A DNA stretch of 15,676 nucleotides. Source: an uncultured Lachnospiraceae bacterium. GTDB lineage: Bacteria; Bacillota; Clostridia; Lachnospirales; Lachnospiraceae. The translations under genes and the position numbers were made by a program. The notes under the pieces are model-generated. The model did not search any database. It saw only the letters and a program-made list of their open reading frames with translations, and was not told the origin of the DNA. The DNA lies in assembly GCA_900555195.1 (NCBI GenBank), contig USKC01000031.1, forward strand, positions 1 to 15,676, given 5' to 3'. Of this stretch, positions 7,587-14,323 are shown in pieces (position 1 is the stretch's first letter; every line of letters starts with the position of its first letter).

Positions 7587-8424
7587 TAGGGATATCTTTT
7601 ATCTGTTCTCCCGTCACATAATCTTCCACGCGCACGTCATCCCGGGTAAATTGGTAAAAATCCTTTACCTCAGGATTCAGCCAGAACTTGGGCGCAGGAT
7701 AGGGCGTACGGGAAATCAGTTCCCGAATGATGGGCACATGCCTGTCATAGATGTGCGCATCCGCAATCACATGCACCAGTTCCCCCGCCTGCATATCGCA
7801 TACCTGCGCGATCATGTGCAGAAGCACCGCATATTGTACCACATTCCAGTTGTTCGCCGCCAGTACATCCTGGGATCTTTGGTTCAGGATTGCGTTCAGG
7901 ATCAGCTTTTCTTCCCCTTTTTTCTGCGTCACATTGAAAGTCATGCTGTAAGCGCAGGGATAAAGGTTCATCTCATGAAGATCCTGATGCACATACAGAT
8001 TGGTCATGATCCGTCTGCTGAATGGATTATTCTTCAGGTCATACAGCACCCGATCCACCTGGTCCATCATGCCCTCTTTGTATTGATGCTTCACCCCCAT
8101 CTGATACCCATAGGCCTTTCCGATCGAACCGTCTTCATCCGCCCATTCATCCCAGATATGGCTGTGAAGGTCATGGATGTTGTTGGACTTCTTCTGCCAT
8201 ATCCACAGCACCTCGTCGGTCGCGCTCTTTAAAGCCGTTCTGCGCAGCGTCAGAATGGGGAATTCTTTGGAAAGGTCATACCGGTTCACCACGCCAAACT
8301 TCTTAATCGTGTATGCGCTCGTTCCGTCGGGCCACTTCGGCCGTACCTTCTCCCCTTCCGTGCTCGTTCCGTTTTCCAGAATATCCTTACACATGTTGAT
8401 AAACGTTATATCTGCCAGACTCAT
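7576..8424 (-). CDS. thyA: Thymidylate synthase (ThyA), Bacillus/phi3T-like type
   Basis: This enzyme methylates dUMP to dTMP with 5,10-methylene-tetrahydrofolate, releasing dihydrofolate. The 282-aa protein is longer than E. coli ThyA (264). Its LWIWQKKSNN, HIWDEW, IGKAYGYQMG and LKNNPFSRR segments resemble the B. subtilis ThyA/phage phi3T type. Catalytic C157 lies in LYPCAYS, phosphate-binding R137-R138 in SRR, R183 in NQRSQDV, and the dUMP-contacting N194 and H224/Y226 (DAHIYDRH) are present. The His that follows the catalytic Cys in E. coli (PCH) is Ala here; B. subtilis likewise lacks it. The C-terminus IPIAI matches the conserved closing tail. AAGGAG lies eight bases before the ATG at 8424. 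It follows the MBL-fold gene by 60 bp and precedes folA. Confidence 0.95.
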   Translation of the reverse strand: MSLADITFINMCKDILENGTSTEGEKVRPKWPDGTSAYTIKKFGVVNRYDLSKEFPILTLRRTALKSATDEVLWIWQKKSNNIHDLHSHIWDEWADEDGSIGKAYGYQMGVKHQYKEGMMDQVDRVLYDLKNNPFSRRIMTNLYVHQDLHEMNLYPCAYSMTFNVTQKKGEEKLILNAILNQRSQDVLAANNWNVVQYAVLLHMIAQVCDMQAGELVHVIADAHIYDRHVPIIRELISRTPYPAPKFWLNPEVKDFYQFTRDDVRVEDYVTGEQIKDIPIAI

Positions 8425-8484
8425 CCGTATTCTCCTTCAATTCTGTATTTTCGCCGCGCTCTGTCATTCTCCGGCATGCTTTTC

Positions 8485-10083
8485 CTACTTCCATTTATCG
8501 CACAGCGCGTTAATCTGATCCGCAAAGCGGGCCAGATCTTTATTCGCCATCCCCTTTGCACCGCGGATGACAGCCAGCAGGCGGGCTCCCGCAGCCTCCA
8601 GCCTCGCATAGACGCTGTTCGCAGCCACTCTCGCCGCTTTCTCCCTATATACGGGAGCTGCCTCATGCTCAAATGCATTGTTAATCAAGTCAAACGATGT
8701 TCCGCTGTACGGCGCATAGGTCTCATAACCATACTCTTCCTTTAAACATCCTGCAAAGGAGGTGCAGACCGCATCTTCCCCATGCACGATGAACACCCGC
8801 CTGGGCTTCTGCCTGAAGCAGGAAAGCCACTCGATCAGGCCATTCTTATCCGCATGGCCGGAAAGCCCCTTAAACGCCACTATGCTGGCGCGCACATCCA
8901 CGGTCTCACCGAACAGCTTCACTTCCTCTATCCCCTCAAGGAGTTTCCTTCCCAGCGTACCGGCGGACTGATAGCCAACAAAGAGGATCGTGCACTCCGG
9001 CCTCCACAGATTGTGTTTCAAATGATGCCTGATCCGGCCTGCTTCACACATGCCGGAGGCGGACACGATCACTTTTGGCGTTTCGTCAAAGTTAATCGCC
9101 TTGGATTCATCGCTGGTGATGGACAGATGCAGGCCCGGGAAAGAGATTGGATTGATTCCCTCCCTCACCAGTTCCATCGCCGCCTCATCGAAACATTCAT
9201 AAATATTATGCTCAAAAATCTCCGTCGCCTCCACGGCAAGCGGGCTGTCCACATAAACCGGGAAATTCCCATGCCCGGTAACCATATTCTCTTCTTTTAT
9301 TTTCCTTAAAAAATACAGCACTTCCTGCGTTCTTCCCACCGCAAAGGAAGGGATCACCACGTTTCCTCCCTTATCGAAGGTATCCTGGATCACCGCCGCA
9401 AAATCAGCCGCAAAGTCGGGGCGCCCTCCCTCATGATACCTGTCTCCGTAAGTGGATTCCATGATTACATAATCCGCATCCGCCGTCGGCTGGGGATCCC
9501 GGATCAACGGCTGGTTCTTGTTGCCGATATCTCCGGAAAAACACAGCTTTCTCTGGATCCCATTCTCCCTCAGCCATATTTCTATGCTGGAAGAACCCAA
9601 CAGATGGCCGATATCCGTAAACCGAATCCGGACATCGTCGCTCACCTGAATTTCTTTTCCGTATTCACAGGGGACAATGAGGTTGATCGTCCCAACCGCA
9701 TCCTCCATCGTATAGGGAGGCTCTTCCACTTCCATCCCCGCATGGCGCTTTGCTTTGCGGCTCTTCCACTCCGCTTCCTGCTGCTGGATGTGGGCACAGT
9801 CGCGAAGCATGATATCGCACAGCTGGGCCGTAGCCTGCGTAGCAAAGATCTGTCCGCGAAATCCTTTCGCATACAGAGCGGGCAGCATCCCTGAGTGATC
9901 CACATGAGCATGCGTCAGGAACACATAATCCAGCATGGCTTCCGGCACCGGCAGTTTGGCGTTCTCAAACGAATTCACCCCCTGCTCCATCCCGCAGTCC
10001 ACCAACATGTGCTTTCCTGCGGCTTCCATATAATGACAACTCCCCGTCACCTCATGATCCGCTCCGATAAATACCAATCTCAT
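8485..10083 (-). CDS. Beta-CASP MBL-fold metallohydrolase (RNase J/CPSF-73-like)
   Basis: This 532-aa protein is a predicted zinc-dependent RNA-processing nuclease. The N-terminal metallo-beta-lactamase part holds the metal motif HAHVDH (H58, H60, D62, H63) and later GDIGNKNQP. The beta-CASP insertion shows ESTYGDRYH, FAVGRTQEVLYFL, SASGMCEAGRIRHHL and FVGYQSAGTLGRKLL. GLSGHADKNGLIEWL is the closing RMMBL motif. About 75 further residues form an Ala/Arg-rich helical tail of unknown role, seen in this size class. RNase J itself has a different C-terminal domain, so this is a paralogous family rather than rnj. AGGAG precedes the ATG at 10083 by eight bases. It is the first gene of the run leading into thyA. 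Fold secure, RNA substrate unknown. Confidence 0.88.
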   Translation of the reverse strand: MRLVFIGADHEVTGSCHYMEAAGKHMLVDCGMEQGVNSFENAKLPVPEAMLDYVFLTHAHVDHSGMLPALYAKGFRGQIFATQATAQLCDIMLRDCAHIQQQEAEWKSRKAKRHAGMEVEEPPYTMEDAVGTINLIVPCEYGKEIQVSDDVRIRFTDIGHLLGSSSIEIWLRENGIQRKLCFSGDIGNKNQPLIRDPQPTADADYVIMESTYGDRYHEGGRPDFAADFAAVIQDTFDKGGNVVIPSFAVGRTQEVLYFLRKIKEENMVTGHGNFPVYVDSPLAVEATEIFEHNIYECFDEAAMELVREGINPISFPGLHLSITSDESKAINFDETPKVIVSASGMCEAGRIRHHLKHNLWRPECTILFVGYQSAGTLGRKLLEGIEEVKLFGETVDVRASIVAFKGLSGHADKNGLIEWLSCFRQKPRRVFIVHGEDAVCTSFAGCLKEEYGYETYAPYSGTSFDLINNAFEHEAAPVYREKAARVAANSVYARLEAAGARLLAVIRGAKGMANKDLARFADQINALCDKWK

Positions 10084-10140
10084 CTCATCACTCCTGTTCC
10101 GGCTTTCCCCGCCACGGACCTGTCATCACTTTCCAAATCC

Positions 10141-10169
10141 AGTATAACATGGTATGCGGGCGTCGGCAA
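10141..10169 (-). promoter_or_regulatory. Promoter of the MBL-fold gene (and thyA downstream)
   Basis: On the minus strand, an extended -10 (CCATGT TATACT; -10 at 10141-10146) lies 17 bp from TTGCCG (10164-10169; four of six to TTGACA). The leader to the ATG at 10083 is about 50 nt. The CCATGTTATA core recurs in two nearby promoters. Confidence 0.72.
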
Positions 10170-10196
10170 ATTGATTCATGCCGCCCGTTTTCTTCT

Positions 10197-10730
10197 TCAC
10201 AGCGCCGTTCCCCTCTTCGGCCGGTACAGCGGCGTCATATCCGCTTTTTCCAATGTAAGCAGCTTCACTTTCCTGTCGATGCCTCCTGCATATCCGGTGA
10301 GGCTGCCGTCCGCTCCCACCACGCGATGGCAGGGAACGATGATGGAAATCGCATTATGCCCGACTGCCCCGCCCACAGCCTGGGCGGACATATGAGACAG
10401 CCCTCTTCGGGCTGCAAGGCGCTTTGCAATCCATCCGTAGGTAACGGTCTGTCCATAAGGGATGGTGCACAGGATTTCCCAAATCTCTTTCTGAAACGCA
10501 GTCCCGGCAAAATGAACCGGAACCGCAAAGCCAGGTTCTTTTCCGGAAAAATAAACGTTCAGCCAGCGCTTTGCCTTTTCCAGCGGCGGCGTTTCCTTCT
10601 CCTCATGCGCCCTCTCAAGGCCGCGGGCATAATACTTCTGTCCCTCAAACCACAGTCCGGTTACCCCGGCATCATCCGCCGCCAAAAGAATCTTTCCAAT
10701 GGGGGATTCATAATGGCTGATATAATGCAT
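10197..10730 (-). CDS. ogt: Methylated-DNA--protein-cysteine S-methyltransferase
   Basis: This suicide DNA-repair protein transfers the alkyl group from O6-alkylguanine (and O4-alkylthymine) to its own cysteine. The 177-aa length is usual for stand-alone Ogt. Acceptor C134 lies in IVPCHRVVGA, preceded by the helix-turn-helix region (FQKEIWEILCTIPYGQTVTYG, split here as about 79-99) and followed by SLTGYAGGIDRK. The helix that enters the DNA reads AQAVGG: residue 117 is Gln where the human protein has the arginine finger R128 (ARAVG). The Cys and His are intact, so it should not be an alkyltransferase-like (ATL) protein. A strong GGGAGGTG lies just upstream of the ATG at 10730. It is 119 bp downstream of a small gene on the same strand and may share its transcript. 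Confidence 0.95.
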   Translation of the reverse strand: MHYISHYESPIGKILLAADDAGVTGLWFEGQKYYARGLERAHEEKETPPLEKAKRWLNVYFSGKEPGFAVPVHFAGTAFQKEIWEILCTIPYGQTVTYGWIAKRLAARRGLSHMSAQAVGGAVGHNAISIIVPCHRVVGADGSLTGYAGGIDRKVKLLTLEKADMTPLYRPKRGTAL

Positions 10731-10800
10731 AACACACCTCCCCGGGTTCCCCTTTCAAGGGCCCCTCTTCCTCTTATCTCCTTGTCACCCATAACGTTCC

Positions 10801-10843
10801 GGACAGGCTCAGGCCGTCATGCTTCGGCCCAAAACGCCCGTCC
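10801..10843 (-). repeat. Two-tier stem-loop between the small gene and ogt
   Basis: An outer stem GGACAGGC (10801-10808) / GCCCGTCC (10836-10843) with one wobble pair surrounds an inner stem AGGCCG (10811-10816) / CGGCCC (10825-10830) with an 8-nt loop. It begins seven bases past the stop of the 69-aa gene. No U run follows in either direction, so it is a poor intrinsic terminator. It may be an mRNA-stabilising or pausing structure, or part of an ogt leader. Confidence 0.5.
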
Positions 10844-10849
10844 AAACGG

Positions 10850-11059
10850 TCACTCCTCTTCCTTCAGCAGGCCATATATCTCATATAAGGAAAGCATATT
10901 CTGATACTGCAGTTTATTTCCCATGAGCTGACGATAAGTGGCGGTTTTCTCTTTTCCTTCCGCCTTCAGCTGCTTCATTTTGCTGTCCGCAGTTTTATAA
11001 TTTTCCTTCACAGCCTGCAGCATTTTTTCAAATGCCTCTAATCTCTCTTGTCCTTCCAT
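10850..11059 (-). CDS. Small hypothetical helical protein, 69 aa
   Basis: I do not recognise a function. The product starts MEGQERLEAFEKML and is almost wholly charged and helical, Lys/Glu-rich with regularly spaced hydrophobics, ending in LLKEEE. A short coiled coil is likely. It has no signal peptide, membrane helix or Cys pair. AGGAG six bases before the ATG at 11059 and a consensus extended -10 promoter 30 bp upstream support a real gene. An in-frame ATG at 11161 would add 34 residues but would swallow both promoter and ribosome site, so I reject it. It is transcribed divergently from the GH2-like gene and is followed by a stem-loop and ogt. That it is expressed is likely; its role is unknown. 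Confidence 0.72.
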   Translation of the reverse strand: MEGQERLEAFEKMLQAVKENYKTADSKMKQLKAEGKEKTATYRQLMGNKLQYQNMLSLYEIYGLLKEEE

Positions 11060-11087
11060 ATCCGTCTCCTGCTTTTTTATAAGCCAA

Positions 11088-11096
11088 ATTATAACA
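11088..11096 (-). promoter_or_regulatory. Extended -10 promoter of the 69-aa gene
   Basis: On the minus strand TGT-TATAAT is a perfect extended -10 (box 11088-11093), preceded by CCA. No good -35 lies 16-18 bp upstream, which is tolerable for an extended -10 promoter. The leader is about 22 nt. Confidence 0.65.
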
Positions 11097-11211
11097 TGGT
11101 TCCCGAACTGCTGCCAGAATATTTCCTTTTCCCCAGCATTTTCAACGGCCCCGTCCCGCAATTTTTCTCAAAATGAAAGCAATGAATCAGAATGCAACCT
11201 TCCCTGCGCCA

Positions 11212-11220
11212 TGTTATAGT
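11212..11220 (+). promoter_or_regulatory. Extended -10 promoter of the GH2-like gene
   Basis: TGT-TATAGT on the plus strand (box 11215-11220), preceded by CCA, has no clear -35 upstream. It gives a leader of about 44 nt before the ATG at 11271. It lies back to back with the promoter of the 69-aa gene, about 120 bp apart. The A/T-rich stretch between them (11159-11200) could hold shared control sites, but I see no strong palindrome in it. Confidence 0.6.
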
Positions 11221-11257
11221 AGGCCTATCAGCGAATGACAACCTATGATATGAATCA

Positions 11258-11264
11258 GGGAGGG
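11258..11264 (+). promoter_or_regulatory. Ribosome binding site of the GH2-like gene
   Basis: GGGAGGG lies six bases before the ATG at 11271. It selects that start over an in-frame ATG at 11235, which has no ribosome site and would encode residues foreign to the family N-terminus. Confidence 0.8.
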
Positions 11265-11270
11265 TTTCTT

Positions 11271-14183
11271 ATGATGTATTATGATTTATCCGGCCTCTGG
11301 CAGGCAGATATCGGGGACGGGATGCAGTATCCCTGCCATCTTCCTGGCACCCTAGATGAGAATGGGATCGGCCCGAAGGATCCGGGCAAGAACCTGTGGA
11401 ATCCGGAAGGCATGCAGGATTCTTCCATGCAGGATTCCGAACCGGAAGTCAGCAGCGTTTCAGGCAATGACAGTGATTTTGACAGCACCGCCGGTTCGGG
11501 ACATCCCATCTCCACACGCCTTACGAGGAAACACGCTTTTGAAGGATGCGCCAAGCTGCACCGCCATCTTACGTTTCTTCCTCCAAAGGAAAGCCGCGTC
11601 TTTCTGGAAGCGGAACGGGCCAGATGCCTTCGGCTTATGGTGAACGGAAAAGAAGTGCCCCACTTTCTTCCGCCGTCTCTGTCCACGCCCCATATATTCG
11701 AGATCACCGGCCTGCTGAATGGGGCGGATGAACTCGTCCTTTTGTCTGACAACAGCTATCCCGGCCTGCCTTATGACGCCATTCTCAACTCCTCTGCGGC
11801 CACGGATGAGACACAGACCAACTGGAACGGCCTGCTGGGCTATCTGCGTCTGCGAATAGAACATCCTGTCTTTTTATCCGACCTGCGCGTCTATCCCAAT
11901 CCGGAACAGGGCTGTCTGACGATCCAAGCCGAGATCGCTTCCGACCGGCCCTGGGAGGGAGAGGTGCTTCTGCAATCAAGCGCGCTTGCCGCCCCGGCCA
12001 GCCTGACCGTCCGCATAGATGAGGCGGGTGTCCATCTGTTCCAGGCTTCAGAGCTTGCCCTGGCAGAGGGATTGCATGCCTGGGACGAAGACGACGGCTT
12101 CCTGTATGAACTGCAGGCAGTTCTGCGCCCTTCTTCCGACGGCTGCGGCGCAGCATTTCACCCCTGTTTGGGGGAAGATTTCCAGGATGCAGCCCTCCCC
12201 GGCGAAACTGACAGACGTACCGCATCTTTCGGCAGCCGCACGGTGTCCTTCGGCGTCCGCAGCTTCCGGGATGACGGAACGGGGCGGCTTGCGCTGAACG
12301 GCCGCCGGATCTTTCTTCGCGGCGAAGCGAACTGCTGCGTCTTCCCTGAAACAGGCCATCCGCCGATGACCGTTGATGCGTGGACGGATGTGCTGAAGCG
12401 TTTCCGCTCCTACGGGGTCAACCTGATGCGCTTTCATTCCTACTGTCCTCCGGAGGCGGCATTTGTGGCGGCGGATCAACTCGGCATGCTGATGCAGCCC
12501 GAATTGTCCCATTGGGACTGCCGGACAGCCTTTGAGTCGGATGAAAGCTATTCCTACTATCGGACGGAGCTCACACAAATCCTTCTGCGGCTGGCCAATC
12601 ATCCTTCCTTTGTCATGCTCACCCTCGGAAATGAACTGGCAGCCGGGCCGACCGGTCACGAGCGAATGGATGCGCTACTGCGCCTGGCCCACAGCACAGA
12701 CCAGACGCGCCTGTACGCCAACGGCTCCAATGTGCACTACGGCCATATGGGCTGCGATCCGGCAAGCGACTTCTATACCTCACAGAACTTCTATGATTCC
12801 GACCTACGGGCCATCAAGGCTGGCGAAGGAGAAGAGGGAAGGCCCGGAGGGTATTTGAACCGAACCTATCCTTCCGCAAGCGTCTCCTATGACGCTTCCA
12901 TGGAACGGCTGCGCACCGCCTACAGCAGGCCTGTCTTCAGCTTTGAAGTGGGCCAATATGAGGTTCTGCCCGATTTCGCCCAGCTGAAGGCGTTTCAGGG
13001 AGTAACGGTCCCCGCCAACTTGTCTCTCATACAGAAACGGGTCGAAAAAAGCGGGCTCACACAGGAACAATGGCAAAAACAGGTGGAAGCCTCTGGCCAA
13101 CTGGCGCGGCTCTGCTACCGGGAAGAAGCGGAGGCCGCCCTGCGCACCAGCGCGCTCTCCGGCATCTGCCTGCTTGGGCTGCAGGATTTCCCCGGGCAGG
13201 GCACTGCCCTGGTCGGCATGCTGGACGCCCACCTGGAGCCAAAGCCTTATCCCTTTGCCGCACCCGAAGCCTTTGCTTCTTTCTTCACCGGCCAGCTGCC
13301 GTTGGCTCTGCTGCCCCGCTATACCTGGGAAAGCACTGAAACGCTCTCCTGTTCTGTGAAAATTGCCAACTATGGAAAGCATACGGTCTCCGGCTGCCCG
13401 CAGTATCTGCTGAAGCTGCACACGGAAATGCGTATGGTCAAAGAATCTGCCCTGGCCGGAGAAACGATCCTGGCGGCGCAGAACGGAGCGTTCCTCTCCT
13501 GCCCTCCCGGCGAATTGACGGAAGCGGAGCCCATCCGTCTCCCTCTGGATGCCGTCACGCAGCCCTGCCGTCTGGATCTGGAGATACGGCTCGGCAGCCT
13601 TTCCAATACCTATCCTCTGTGGGTCTATCCTCCGGTTCATCCCGTGAAACCGGACTGCGTCCATGAGACGGAACGCTTTGACGAAACAGCACAGCGCGTA
13701 TTGGAAGAAGGCGGGATCGTCTACCTGACCCCTCCCGCCACGCCGCAGGCCCTTCCCAGCTCCATTCCCACCCAGTTCTCCACCGATTTCTGGTCTGTCG
13801 GCACCTTCCCGCAGCAGCCCGGCGGCATGGGGCAGCTCATCGATGCGGGCCACCCGCTGTTTGAAGATTTTCCCACAGAGGCGCATTCCAACTGGCAGTG
13901 GTGGCCGATGGCCTCCCAGCGCGCCTTCCTGCTGCCCGCCCGTTATCAGGCAATCGTCGCGGAGATGGACAGCTATGCCTATCTGCGTCCCATGGCCAAA
14001 CTTCTGGAGTGCCGCTGCGGGAAGGGCAGGCTGCTTCTCTCCTCCATGGGACTGCAAAATCTGCAGCAATATCCGGAAGCCAGGGCGCTGCTCGCCTCCA
14101 TTTACCGGTACTTATCCGGAGAGCAGTTCCATCCGGCGCAGGAGATTCCCATGGATGTCATCTCCGGCCTGGTGGCCGGATAA
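11271..14183 (+). CDS. Glycoside hydrolase family 2-like enzyme, 970 aa
   Basis: This is a predicted cytoplasmic retaining glycosidase; no signal peptide. Domains in order: a sugar-binding jelly roll (about 1-205, LSGLW...LPGTLD), an Ig-like sandwich (about 206-330), a TIM barrel (about 335-690) and a C-terminal region ending in an amidotransferase-like fold (HPLFEDFP...WQWWP, roughly 850-960). The acid/base candidate is E455 in NHPSFVMLTLGNEL, and the nucleophile candidate is E559 in RPVFSFEVGQYEV. DFPGQGTALVGMLD (about 639-652) marks a GH2-like subgroup, which differs from LacZ. The substrate is not readable; a plant or host glycan galactoside or uronide is only a guess. An acidic Ser/Asp-rich insert with a small DNA repeat interrupts the N-terminal domain at about 45-80. 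It is monocistronic, ends in a strong terminator, and converges on a DUF5107/TPR-like gene that may share its pathway. Confidence 0.88.
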   Translation: MMYYDLSGLWQADIGDGMQYPCHLPGTLDENGIGPKDPGKNLWNPEGMQDSSMQDSEPEVSSVSGNDSDFDSTAGSGHPISTRLTRKHAFEGCAKLHRHLTFLPPKESRVFLEAERARCLRLMVNGKEVPHFLPPSLSTPHIFEITGLLNGADELVLLSDNSYPGLPYDAILNSSAATDETQTNWNGLLGYLRLRIEHPVFLSDLRVYPNPEQGCLTIQAEIASDRPWEGEVLLQSSALAAPASLTVRIDEAGVHLFQASELALAEGLHAWDEDDGFLYELQAVLRPSSDGCGAAFHPCLGEDFQDAALPGETDRRTASFGSRTVSFGVRSFRDDGTGRLALNGRRIFLRGEANCCVFPETGHPPMTVDAWTDVLKRFRSYGVNLMRFHSYCPPEAAFVAADQLGMLMQPELSHWDCRTAFESDESYSYYRTELTQILLRLANHPSFVMLTLGNELAAGPTGHERMDALLRLAHSTDQTRLYANGSNVHYGHMGCDPASDFYTSQNFYDSDLRAIKAGEGEEGRPGGYLNRTYPSASVSYDASMERLRTAYSRPVFSFEVGQYEVLPDFAQLKAFQGVTVPANLSLIQKRVEKSGLTQEQWQKQVEASGQLARLCYREEAEAALRTSALSGICLLGLQDFPGQGTALVGMLDAHLEPKPYPFAAPEAFASFFTGQLPLALLPRYTWESTETLSCSVKIANYGKHTVSGCPQYLLKLHTEMRMVKESALAGETILAAQNGAFLSCPPGELTEAEPIRLPLDAVTQPCRLDLEIRLGSLSNTYPLWVYPPVHPVKPDCVHETERFDETAQRVLEEGGIVYLTPPATPQALPSSIPTQFSTDFWSVGTFPQQPGGMGQLIDAGHPLFEDFPTEAHSNWQWWPMASQRAFLLPARYQAIVAEMDSYAYLRPMAKLLECRCGKGRLLLSSMGLQNLQQYPEARALLASIYRYLSGEQFHPAQEIPMDVISGLVAG
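11411..11437 (+). repeat. In-frame 15-bp tandem repeat in the GH2-like gene
   Basis: CATGCAGGATTC occurs twice (11411-11422 and 11426-11437), spaced exactly 15 bp, encoding MQDSS then MQDSE. The period is a whole number of codons, so gain or loss of a unit keeps the frame. It lies within a low-complexity acidic insert. Confidence 0.8.
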
Positions 14184-14239
14184 GCTTCAGCCCGCCGCGT
14201 CGGAAGTTTTTTCGCATGAAACTATACATCGCATAAAGG

Positions 14240-14300
14240 AACTCCCCCGCAGGGAGAAGCGTTTCTATCATTCCGCTTCCTCCTGCGGGGGAGTTTTCTT
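14240..14300 (+). terminator. Long intrinsic terminator of the GH2-like gene
   Basis: AACTCCCCCGCAGG (14240-14253) pairs perfectly with CCTGCGGGGGAGTT (14282-14295). The stem continues inward through GAAGCG (14256-14261) / CGCTTC (14274-14279), with one mismatch and one wobble, giving about 22 bp and a 12-nt loop. TTTTCTT follows on the plus strand, 57 bp past the stop. In the minus direction the tail is only CCTTT, so it may serve the convergent TPR gene weakly at best. Confidence 0.93.
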
Positions 14301-14323
14301 CCATCTTCTTTATGTCACCAGGA

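Noticed and set aside
11060..11161. 34-residue N-terminal extension of the 69-aa protein
   Set aside because: It would run through a perfect extended -10 box and the good ribosome site of the shorter start.
11235..11270. 12-residue N-terminal extension of the GH2-like protein
   Set aside because: The strong GGGAGGG sits before the downstream ATG at 11271; the upstream ATG has no ribosome site.
12804..14069. A 421-codon open frame on the minus strand opposite the GH2-like gene
   Set aside because: Antisense shadow produced by the GC-rich codon pattern of the glycosidase; no recognisable motif and no promoter or ribosome site.
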